Below are positions 23,857 through 31,454 of a DNA stretch of 64,000 nt, piece after piece (position 1 is the stretch's first letter; the number at the start of each line of letters is the position of its first letter). The notes under the pieces were generated by a model that ran no database searches, was not told where the DNA came from, and was given only the letters and a program-made list of their open reading frames with translations. The translations under genes were made by a program, and so were the position numbers. Source of the stretch: Anaerolineaceae bacterium (GTDB taxonomy: Bacteria; Chloroflexota; Anaerolineae; Aggregatilineales; Phototrophicaceae); contig PABP01000008.1 in the NCBI GenBank assembly GCA_002699585.1, positions 86,471-150,470 of the forward strand, in the 5' to 3' direction.

Positions 23857-25602
23857 TTGAACCGAAACACATTTTATGCCACCACTTTTGTCGATGAACT
23901 GGCCCGCGCCGGATTGCACCATGTCTGCGCGGCACCTGGATCACGACATACACCGCTGATGCTGGCCTTCGCTAAGGACGAGCGCTTCAAAGTATGGCCG
24001 CACCTGGATGAACGCAGCGCCTCGTTTTTTGCGCTGGGGCTGGCCCGTGCTCTCGATGAACCCGTCGCGCTGATCTGCACATCGGGCACGGCAGGGGCGA
24101 ACATGTACCCGGCGATCATCGAAGCGCACCAGTCACGGATTCCGCTGCTGGTGATTACCGCCGACCGTCCGCCGGAACTGCGCCACAGTGGGGCCAACCA
24201 GACCATCGACCAGATCAAGATGTTTGGCGACTTTGTGCTGTGGTTCGTGGATGCCGCCTTGCCAGAGAGCAACCCGCCTACGGTCGCTATTCGTAATCTG
24301 CGCACCCTAGCGGATCGGGCGCTGGCGAAAGCCAAAGGCCTGCGCAAAGGCGTCGTCCATATCAATATGCCATTCCGCAAGCCGCTGGAGCCGACTGAGG
24401 TCGAGGGGGATATTTTTGATGCTTCGAGTGGGGCAGAAAACGATAAAAGTGTCCCAAGAACACAAATGTATTCATCATACATATTCAAAGAATATGGTGA
24501 AGAAATTGGCCATGAGCTTTACAAGATAGAAGAAGGACTAATCATTTGTGGACCTACCTTGACAGAAAAAGAAGTCGTTGCTGTTCAGAGCTTGGCATCG
24601 GCACTTGAATATCCCATTGTTGTGGATGCATTGTCAGGTGCGAGATTTGAGAATCATAGATTAGATCGTCTGGTAGGTTCGTCTGAACTAATGCTTGATG
24701 CCATCAATTACACATCAAAAGTAATACTGCGCTTTGGCAGTATGCCTCTATCAAAGAAACTGAATGATTATGTCGTCAAGCTAAATCCATCCCGGTATAT
24801 TGCTGTATCTAGTGATGACACATGGTCTGATGATGCGCATCTAATAACAGATTTTATCCCTTCTAACATAGAGCCTTTCTGCTATGAACTCATGCCTTTT
24901 GTGCTGTCCTCATCTCATGATCTATGGTGGTTAGAAGGTTGGCAATCCGTTGAGTACATAGCTTGGGAAACCATCGACCATGAAATGGCCAACGGAGCCT
25001 ATTTCGATGGGGGCGTGGTCTACGATGTGGTTGATCTGATACCGGATGGCAGCACGCTCTTCGCTGGGAACAGCCTGCCTGTTCGGCATCTGGACCAGTT
25101 CGGCAAGCCGCAGGACAAGCGCATCTATACCTATGCCAATCGGGGCGCGTCGGGCATTGATGGCAATATCAGCACAGCCCTCGGCGCTGGGGCCGCGCGA
25201 CCGGATGCGCCCTTAGTGTCCATTCTGGGTGACATCACGTTTTATCACGATATGAACGGCTTGCTGGCGGTGCATCGCTGCGGTGTGCCAGTGACCATCG
25301 TGCTGCTGAACAACGATGGCGGCGGTATTTTCCAGCGCTTGCCCATCAACCAGTTCGACCCGGAATTCACCGAGTGGTTCGTCACGCCACATGGGCTGGA
25401 TTACAGTCACGCGGCCAAGATGTACGGCCTGGAGTGGGTCAGTGTGCAGGGGCGCGAAGAATTCCGGCAGGCGTTTAGTGCGAGCGTGACCGGACGCACC
25501 AGCACGATTATCGAGTTCCGTAGCGATGCCAAAACGGATCTGGCACGGCGCAATGAAATCGTCGCGGCGGTCCATGCACGATTGAAAGAACTGGACCTAT
25601 AA
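23857..25602 (+). CDS. menD: SEPHCHC synthase with an AT-rich central section
   Basis: A 581-residue thiamine diphosphate enzyme adding succinic semialdehyde to isochorismate. N-terminal domain: LHHVCAAPGSRHTPLMLAFA, the catalytic Glu in HLDERSASFFALG and ICTSGTAGANMYPAIIEA. C-terminal cofactor domain: ANRGASGIDGNISTALGAGA and ILGDITFYHDMNGLLAVH with VLLNNDGGGIFQ. Start TTG 23857 with AGGAA six bases upstream. Residues about 191-369 (24430-24965) are encoded by DNA of roughly 41% GC by hand count, against about 60% on both sides, which suggests that the central domain was replaced by recombination. Confidence 0.92.
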   Translation: MNRNTFYATTFVDELARAGLHHVCAAPGSRHTPLMLAFAKDERFKVWPHLDERSASFFALGLARALDEPVALICTSGTAGANMYPAIIEAHQSRIPLLVITADRPPELRHSGANQTIDQIKMFGDFVLWFVDAALPESNPPTVAIRNLRTLADRALAKAKGLRKGVVHINMPFRKPLEPTEVEGDIFDASSGAENDKSVPRTQMYSSYIFKEYGEEIGHELYKIEEGLIICGPTLTEKEVVAVQSLASALEYPIVVDALSGARFENHRLDRLVGSSELMLDAINYTSKVILRFGSMPLSKKLNDYVVKLNPSRYIAVSSDDTWSDDAHLITDFIPSNIEPFCYELMPFVLSSSHDLWWLEGWQSVEYIAWETIDHEMANGAYFDGGVVYDVVDLIPDGSTLFAGNSLPVRHLDQFGKPQDKRIYTYANRGASGIDGNISTALGAGAARPDAPLVSILGDITFYHDMNGLLAVHRCGVPVTIVLLNNDGGGIFQRLPINQFDPEFTEWFVTPHGLDYSHAAKMYGLEWVSVQGREEFRQAFSASVTGRTSTIIEFRSDAKTDLARRNEIVAAVHARLKELDL

Positions 25603-25611
25603 GGAGACATC

Positions 25612-25989
25612 ATGCGCTTACGACTCGAATTGTTCGTGAAATCAGTACCGGAATCAGCGGATTTCTATACGCGGGTGCTGGGCTTCGAGACGGTCAGCTA
25701 TCAGCCGGATAACTATTCGGTGTTCAGACTGGGCGAGATTCAGATTGCCCTGCAAGATCGGGCACAACTGCCGGATGATCATCCGCTGAAGCCACAGCAT
25801 GATGAGCGTTCCGGGCTGGCTGTAGAAATCGTGCTGGAAGTCGATGACCTGGATGCTACCTATGCGCGCGTCCAGAATGCAAACTGGCCGATTGCGGACG
25901 AACTCGGCAAGCGGCCCTGGGGCACGCGCGATTTCCGCGTGATCGACCCCAATGGATTGTATATTCGCGTCAATGAGTTGACGCAATAA
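25612..25989 (+). CDS. VOC (glyoxalase/bleomycin resistance) superfamily protein
   Basis: A 125-residue protein of two paired beta-alpha-beta-beta-beta motifs: MRLRLELFVKSVPESADFYT...LGFETVSYQPDNYSVF and VEIVLEVDDLDATYARVQNA...WGTRDFRVIDPNGLYIRV. His/Glu metal-ligand positions are partly kept (Glu in LELF, Asp in DPNG). AAGGAG precedes the ATG and the gene sits nine bases after menD in the men operon. A role in menaquinone formation is not established for this family. Confidence 0.82.
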   Translation: MRLRLELFVKSVPESADFYTRVLGFETVSYQPDNYSVFRLGEIQIALQDRAQLPDDHPLKPQHDERSGLAVEIVLEVDDLDATYARVQNANWPIADELGKRPWGTRDFRVIDPNGLYIRVNELTQ

Positions 25990-26017
25990 AGTTGGTTACA
26001 GATAAGAGAGGAATATC

Positions 26018-26905
26018 ATGGTTACAACTCCCGAAGAACAAGCCCAGATCAGCACAGCCGACCTGATGAAGCTGGCCGACTGGCAGGAAGTCAAAACATA
26101 CGAGGACATCACCTATCACAAGGCGGAGGGCATCGCGCGGATTGCTTTTGACCGTCCCGATATTCGCAACGCTTTTCGTCCGACGACCATTGATGAGATG
26201 ACCGAAGCGCTGCTGGATGCCTGGTACGATCAGGAAGTGGGTGTGATCTGGATCACGGCCAATGGCCCCAGCAGCAAAGACGGCATCTGGTCGTTCTGTG
26301 CAGGTGGTGACCAGTCCGTGCGTGGACATGCGGGTTATGTGGGTGGCGATGGCGTCCCGCGCCTGAACGTGCTGCAACTCCAGCGCTATATCCGCACGAT
26401 TCCCAAGCCCGTGATCGCGGTGGTGCCTGGGTTCGCTATCGGCGGCGGCCATGTGCTGCACGTCATCTGCGACCTGACCATCAGCAGCGACAACGCCATT
26501 TACGGCCAAACCGGGCCGATTGTTGGCAGCTTTGACGCCGGATTTGGCTCCTCGTATCTGGCATCGCACATCGGCCAGAAAAAAGCCCGCGAAATCTGGT
26601 TCCTGTGTCGCCAATACAGCGCCGCGGAAGCCGAAGATATGGGCATGGTCAATACGGTCGTTCCGTTGAAAGACCTGGAAGCCGAGGCGCTGCAATGGTC
26701 GCGGGAAATCCTGACCAAGTCGCCGCTGGCGTTGCGCTTCATCAAGGCGGGCCTCAACGCCGAACTGGATGGTCAGGCGGGCGTGCAGGTGCTGGCCGGT
26801 GACGCCACCATGCTGTTCTACATGACGGAAGAGGGCAGCGAGGGCAAAAACGCCTTCCTGGAGAAGCGCAAACCGGACTTCGGCAAGTTCCCGCGCAGGC
26901 CATGA
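26018..26905 (+). CDS. menB: 1,4-dihydroxy-2-naphthoyl-CoA synthase
   Basis: A 295-residue crotonase-fold enzyme. [20 protein letters not shown] is the MenB-specific oxyanion-hole and substrate loop; [20 protein letters not shown] and [20 protein letters not shown] follow as in characterised MenB proteins. It closes the second ring of the naphthoquinone from o-succinylbenzoyl-CoA. GAGG lies upstream of the ATG. The gene precedes an AT-rich ORF and then menE. Confidence 0.95.
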   Translation: MVTTPEEQAQISTADLMKLADWQEVKTYEDITYHKAEGIARIAFDRPDIRNAFRPTTIDEMTEALLDAWYDQEVGVIWITANGPSSKDGIWSFCAGGDQSVRGHAGYVGGDGVPRLNVLQLQRYIRTIPKPVIAVVPGFAIGGGHVLHVICDLTISSDNAIYGQTGPIVGSFDAGFGSSYLASHIGQKKAREIWFLCRQYSAAEAEDMGMVNTVVPLKDLEAEALQWSREILTKSPLALRFIKAGLNAELDGQAGVQVLAGDATMLFYMTEEGSEGKNAFLEKRKPDFGKFPRRP

Positions 26906-26926
26906 TGATCGCTTAATGTGTGCTAT

Positions 26927-26990
26927 AGGGGTGGTGTATATCTAGTCAGATCCCACCCCTGAACCCCTTCTCCCAAAGGGAGCGGGCCTC
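26927..26990 (+). terminator. Hairpin after menB, fused to a diverged GACCCC repeat
   Basis: AGGGGTGG (26927-26934) pairs with CCACCCCT (26953-26960); it runs straight into CCCCTGAACCCCTTCTCCC, which resembles module A of the repeat family. There is no T-run, so it may attenuate rather than end transcription. Confidence 0.4.
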
Positions 26991-27076
26991 TATCAACTTA
27001 TTGATACAATCCATCATGGTTCGATTGAAGTTTATAGCGATACCTGCTTGATACCTCATATTGCCGAGGATTCATA

Positions 27077-27565
27077 ATGACGCTTGATTCATTATATACA
27101 TTAGAAGACACAAAAGAGTGGCTAGATTTGTTTGCGTGTTTTCACCATCAGCATATTGAGTTATCGGAGAATGAGTATTTAAAAACAGAGTCTCAACGAC
27201 AATACAATATAGCACAACACACTATTGAACAAATTGATTCAATTATGCAAGCAATGGTAGGCGCTGTAGGATTATTCCAATTTGGGGAATTTAAATATGC
27301 TTACAAGATACTAGACTACTATGATGATATTAAGAAAAAGAAGGAAAGCGTTGCTCATACAAAACGCGCTCGACTCTATTCGCCATTTATGGGAGGCGTA
27401 AATGTACTGAGAATATTGCCTTTGCCAGATTCCATGTGGGATCATCCGGGAATGAAATATAGATACCCTGTTTCGGTTCATGCTATGCGCCAATGGCTCA
27501 AAGAACATGAGTATCAACTAGAATACGATGATAAGAATTTTCGCTATCGACTCATCAAAAAATGA
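27077..27565 (+). CDS. AT-rich ORF inside the men operon, unknown function
   Basis: A 162-residue soluble protein I do not recognise. It is rich in Glu, Lys, Gln, His and Tyr; the middle is helical (QIDSIMQAMVGAVGLFQFGE, KILDYYDDIKKKKESVAH) and the end resembles a small DNA- or ligand-binding wing (VHAMRQWLKEHEYQLEYDD). Base composition is far more AT-rich than menB and menE on either side, pointing to horizontal arrival. It keeps the operon direction and ends 64 bases before menE. It might replace nothing and simply be a passenger. Confidence 0.6.
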   Translation: MTLDSLYTLEDTKEWLDLFACFHHQHIELSENEYLKTESQRQYNIAQHTIEQIDSIMQAMVGAVGLFQFGEFKYAYKILDYYDDIKKKKESVAHTKRARLYSPFMGGVNVLRILPLPDSMWDHPGMKYRYPVSVHAMRQWLKEHEYQLEYDDKNFRYRLIKK

Positions 27566-27628
27566 GAAATTTTGTCAAGTTTCCGAGATGGAAAACCGTT
27601 GTCTGAAAAAGTAACTGGCGGCAAGCTA

Positions 27629-29134
27629 ATGCAAGATTGGTTGACAGCCCGTGCGCAGGCCACGCCGGATAAGGTCGCGCTGATTACCAACCCTGGTGAT
27701 GGCGCTCATGAACTGACGTTCGCTCAGTTGGCAGGGCAGGTGAGGCAAATGGCGCGCCAGTGGATCGCGGCGGGCATCGAGCCGGGGCAGCGTGTGGCCG
27801 TATTGGCGATCACCTGGCCGCTGACGGTCGTGCAGCTTTTTACGGCGATGCGGCTGGACTGTGTGCTGGTGCCCATCAACATTCGCCTGACTTTGGACGA
27901 GATCGACCAGCAGCTAAGGCTTGCGGAATGCGATTGGCTGCTGCCGTACGGCCTGACCGATACGCTGGGTGGCCTGCACGAACGCGGTCACAAGATTGCG
28001 AATCTGGATGTGCAGCGCAAAGTCGCTAAAAAAGTGACATTGCCCGACCACGACATCGACCTGAGCGAACCCCTCGCAATCATCCACACATCAGGGACAT
28101 CGGGCACGCCCAAGGGCGCCGTGCTGACCTACGGCAATTTCTACCAGAGCGCGATGGCCTCGGCCTATCGGCTGGGGGTGCTGCCGGAGGATCGCTGGCT
28201 ATGTGTGCTGCCACTGTATCATGTTGGCGGCTTGAGCATTTTGATCCGCAGCGTGCTGTATGGTACGGCGGTCGATCTGGTCGAAAAGTTCGATGTAGAT
28301 GCCATCAACCGGAAGCTAACTGAGGAACCGATTACGCTGGTGTCGCTGGTGCCGACCATGCTATATCGGTTGCTGGAAGCGCGTACCCAACCCTGGAACG
28401 ATCAGCTACGGCTGGTATTGCTAGGCGGGGCTGCCCCCAGTGCGGAACTGCTCCAACGCTGTCATGACGAAGGCGTTCCGGTAGCGACGACCTACGGCCT
28501 GACCGAAGCGGCTTCGCAGGTGGCGACGGCTGGCCCGGAACTGGCGCGACGCAAACCGGGGACGGTCGGTAAGCCGCTGTTGTTTACCCAGGTGAAGGTC
28601 GTTAAGGAAACGGGCGGCGAGGCCAAACCTGGCGACTATGGCGAAGTGCTGGTGAGTGGGCCGACCGTCATGCAGGGCTATTACAACAATCCTGATGCGA
28701 CGGACAAAACACTAAAAAATGGTTGGCTGCACACGGGTGATATCGGCTACCTGGACGATGATGGCGATCTGTTTTTGGTGCAGCGCCGCAGCGATTTGAT
28801 CGTCACGGGTGGCGAAAATGTCTACCCGGTAGAGGTCGAAGCGGTTTTGCGTGGGCATCCGGCGATAAAAGAGGTGGCTGTAACCGGGCTGGACCATCCT
28901 GAGTGGGGACAGCAGGTTGCGGCAGCGCTCGTAATAAACGATAATATGTCTGTGAGTGATGAAGACCTCATTACTTACTGCCGCGACCACCTGGCAGGTT
29001 ATAAGATTCCGCGGCATTTTTTGAAAGTGGGGGCTTTGCCGCAGACTGGATCCGGGAAGATCCAACGCGGCGCACTTAGGGAGCTTTTCATTGAACAACA
29101 AAATAGCCATCAACGGGGTGACTTATCACCTTGA
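27629..29134 (+). CDS. menE: o-Succinylbenzoate-CoA ligase
   Basis: About 501 residues, an ANL-family adenylate-forming ligase. AIIHTSGTSGTPKGAVLTYG is the phosphate-binding A3 loop, ATTYGLTEAASQVATAGPEL the A5 motif, GWLHTGDIGYLDDDGDLFLV the A7 region and GSGKIQRGALRELF the A10 lysine. It activates o-succinylbenzoate to its CoA thioester for MenB. ATG 27629 is chosen because the family starts with this W-L-x-x-R-A-x-x-x-P-D block; the open frame extends back to TTG 27572 near the preceding gene. Overlaps menH by 44 bases. Confidence 0.92.
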   Translation: MQDWLTARAQATPDKVALITNPGDGAHELTFAQLAGQVRQMARQWIAAGIEPGQRVAVLAITWPLTVVQLFTAMRLDCVLVPINIRLTLDEIDQQLRLAECDWLLPYGLTDTLGGLHERGHKIANLDVQRKVAKKVTLPDHDIDLSEPLAIIHTSGTSGTPKGAVLTYGNFYQSAMASAYRLGVLPEDRWLCVLPLYHVGGLSILIRSVLYGTAVDLVEKFDVDAINRKLTEEPITLVSLVPTMLYRLLEARTQPWNDQLRLVLLGGAAPSAELLQRCHDEGVPVATTYGLTEAASQVATAGPELARRKPGTVGKPLLFTQVKVVKETGGEAKPGDYGEVLVSGPTVMQGYYNNPDATDKTLKNGWLHTGDIGYLDDDGDLFLVQRRSDLIVTGGENVYPVEVEAVLRGHPAIKEVAVTGLDHPEWGQQVAAALVINDNMSVSDEDLITYCRDHLAGYKIPRHFLKVGALPQTGSGKIQRGALRELFIEQQNSHQRGDLSP

Positions 29135-29918
29135 GGAAGCGGGTACGGGCGACACGCTGATTGTGCTGCATGGGTTCACGGGGAGCACAGCCCAATGGCA
29201 ACCGTTTGTTGATGCCTGGGCACAGCACTTCCACGTTGTCCTGGTCGATCTGCTGGGCCACGGCCAGACAGATGTGCCGGAATCCGCCAGCCGCTATCGG
29301 CTCAAGCATGTACGGCGCGACCTGCTTAAGCTAATTGATGCCGTCAGCGATGGGCCTGCGCACCTGCTGGGCTACTCGATGGGTGGGCGCATCGCGCTTT
29401 ACATGGCTGTCAATCATCCTAACCTCTTTCAATCGCTGATCCTCGAAAGTGCCTCGCCAGGGTTGGAAAGCGCCGAAGATCGTCAGCAGCGCGTCGAGAG
29501 CGATACGGCTCTGGCGCAGCGCATCCAGAATGAAGGCATTGAAGCCTTCGTCAATTTTTGGGAGAGCATCCCCCTGTGGGCCAGCCAATCGTCGCTGGCT
29601 GCTGATACACTGGCTGCACAGCGCAGTCAACGGTTAGCCAATAACCCGGTCGGGCTGGCGAACAGCCTGCTTGGGATGGGCACGGGCGTTCAGCCGAGTT
29701 TATGGCATCAGCTTGCCAATTTATCGCTGCCGACACTGTTGATTTGTGGCGCGCTTGATACCAAGTTCACAGCAATCAACCAGCGCATGAATGACCTGCT
29801 GCCACAGTCGCAACTGGTTATTGTGCCGGATGCCGGACATAATGTGCATCTGGAACAGCCGGAAGTTTTTGCAAAGCAGATTGAGACGTTCCTCATTTCG
29901 TCACCTGAGAATACCTAA
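29091..29918 (+). CDS. menH: SHCHC synthase (alpha/beta hydrolase)
   Basis: A 275-residue alpha/beta hydrolase. Conserved parts: LIVLHGFTGSTAQWQPFVDA, the nucleophile elbow GYSMGGRIALYMAV, the acid in LICGALDTKFTAI and the His in VPDAGHNVHLEQPE. MenH releases pyruvate from SEPHCHC, the MenD product. The start is TTG 29091 with AGGGAG seven bases upstream, inside the end of menE, so translation is coupled. Hydrolases of this group are hard to tell apart by sequence, but the operon makes the call. Confidence 0.88.
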   Translation: MNNKIAINGVTYHLEEAGTGDTLIVLHGFTGSTAQWQPFVDAWAQHFHVVLVDLLGHGQTDVPESASRYRLKHVRRDLLKLIDAVSDGPAHLLGYSMGGRIALYMAVNHPNLFQSLILESASPGLESAEDRQQRVESDTALAQRIQNEGIEAFVNFWESIPLWASQSSLAADTLAAQRSQRLANNPVGLANSLLGMGTGVQPSLWHQLANLSLPTLLICGALDTKFTAINQRMNDLLPQSQLVIVPDAGHNVHLEQPEVFAKQIETFLISSPENT

Positions 29919-29932
29919 AAAGGTGGTCCAGC

Positions 29933-31042
29933 ATGGCCGATATTGACAATGCCAACGGGCGCAATAACAAGCCACAGAGCCAGATTTATGCGCTGCGGCA
30001 GCAGATTGATGACATCAACATGCAACTGCTGAAGCTGCTCAACCAGCGTGCGGAAATCGCCGCTGAGATTGGCCGCATCAAGTCGGGCATGGCGACCTCG
30101 CAGTATGACCCGGAGCGTGAAGGCGATATGCTGGAAGTATTGCAGCAAGCCAACCAGGGGCCGTTCAGCAATGAGACGATTGGCGCGCTCTTTAAGGAAA
30201 TATTCTCCGCGACGCTGGCCATGAACAGTGAAAAAGCCCGTTCCGCGCTGCTGGTAGAGCGTAGTGACGAGCACCAGCGTACGGTTATCACGCTGCCAGA
30301 TGGTACGAAAATTGGGGATGGTAGCTTCCAGATCATCTCTGGGCCGTGTGCTGTTGAGAGCTTCGAACAATTGGACGAAGTGGCGGCGGCTCTGGCCAAA
30401 AATGGCATGAGCATCATGCGCGGGATGGCCTATAAGCCGCGTACTTCGCCCTATCACTTCCAGGGATTGGGCGAAGAGGGCCTCAAGATTGGGCGGCGTG
30501 TAGCCAACAAACACGGCCTGATGATGGTCAGCGAAATTCTGGATATGTCGCAAATTCCGTTGATGAGCCAATACGTCGATCTGTTCTGGGTAGGCGCACG
30601 CAATATGCAGAATAGCTTTTTGCTGCGGGCGCTGGGCAATGTGCGCCAGCCAGTGATCCTCAAACGCTCGTTTGGGGCCACTATCGAAGAACTGCTGTAT
30701 GCTGCTGAGTACATCGTCAGCAGTGGCAACCCCAACGTCATCCTGATGGAGCGTGGCATTCGCACTTTCGAAAACTGGACGCGCAATACCCTCGACATCA
30801 GCGCGGTGCCGCTGCTGAAGCAGGAGACGCACCTGCCCGTGATCGTCGATATTTCGCACTCCGCGGGCCGCCGTGACATTGCCAATACGCTGGCAAAGGT
30901 CGCCAAAGCCAGTGGGGCCGATGGCCTCATGGTCGAGGTACATCCCAACCCGGCGGTGGCCATGAGTGATGCCAAGCAGCAGCTCAGCATCCCCGAATTT
31001 GAAGACATGCTGGCAGAAATCGACATGCTGCCGCAGGTTTAG
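29933..31042 (+). CDS. aroA(G): Chorismate mutase-DAHP synthase fusion
   Basis: A 369-residue bifunctional enzyme. Residues about 18-95 form an AroQ chorismate mutase (IYALRQQIDDINMQLLKLLN, QRAEIAAEIGRIKSGM); from about 125 on a type I-beta DAHP synthase (IISGPCAVESFEQLD, YKPRTSPYHFQGLG, LKRSFGATIEELL, VDISHSAGRRD, VEVHPNPAVAMSD). It makes the first shikimate-pathway intermediate and is classically feedback-regulated through the mutase domain by chorismate or prephenate. Placed last in the men operon it would raise supply of chorismate, the substrate of MenF. Confidence 0.94.
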   Translation: MADIDNANGRNNKPQSQIYALRQQIDDINMQLLKLLNQRAEIAAEIGRIKSGMATSQYDPEREGDMLEVLQQANQGPFSNETIGALFKEIFSATLAMNSEKARSALLVERSDEHQRTVITLPDGTKIGDGSFQIISGPCAVESFEQLDEVAAALAKNGMSIMRGMAYKPRTSPYHFQGLGEEGLKIGRRVANKHGLMMVSEILDMSQIPLMSQYVDLFWVGARNMQNSFLLRALGNVRQPVILKRSFGATIEELLYAAEYIVSSGNPNVILMERGIRTFENWTRNTLDISAVPLLKQETHLPVIVDISHSAGRRDIANTLAKVAKASGADGLMVEVHPNPAVAMSDAKQQLSIPEFEDMLAEIDMLPQV

Positions 31043-31454
31043 CGGTCAGCCATCAGCTATCAGCGTCCTTTGGTTTGCTTCCTACAGCATATAACAATCC
31101 TGGCACATTAATCTAATTCGCCCGATTACCTTTGACGCCGGGTGCACGGGTGTTTACAATGGGTTGACCTGTTACAAATCGTATGAAGGCTATTTTGACC
31201 GTCGGTGCTGTCGTTGGCTACTATGACATCTGTCCATAAAATACGGGGTAAAAGACATACGCCCTGGGGTATGCCGTTCATTACCATCATGCTAACATAC
31301 GTAGTAGGTAAGTCGTGTTCGGGACCCAAATGATGATATCATTTAGACACTCCTGATAGCCCTCATAACGAGGTGCAGCACAAGTTCACGACTGGAAAGT
31401 TAATACCATGTGCTTGGCAACGATCACTCGTCAACAGTGTAGGAAAGGGTTCTT
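31043..31454. other. Intergenic region before the cytochrome c maturation operon
   Basis: No gene seen in 412 bases. It holds TCAGCCATCAGCTATCAGC (31047-31065), a simple repeat common between bacterial genes; a dyad CATACGCCCTGGGGTATG (31258-31275); and the near-palindrome AAATGATGATATCATTT (31329-31345). One of these may be the operator of ccmF. AGGAAAGGG upstream of 31455 is the ccmF ribosome site. I could not place a convincing sigma-70 promoter. Confidence 0.4.

Noticed and set aside
29915..30943. Long minus-strand ORF opposite the chorismate mutase-DAHP synthase gene
   Set aside because: Its length comes from the codon bias of the real gene on the plus strand, which has complete catalytic motifs.
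31043..31454. Riboswitch before ccmF
   Set aside because: Only short dyads are present and no known riboswitch core could be recognised.
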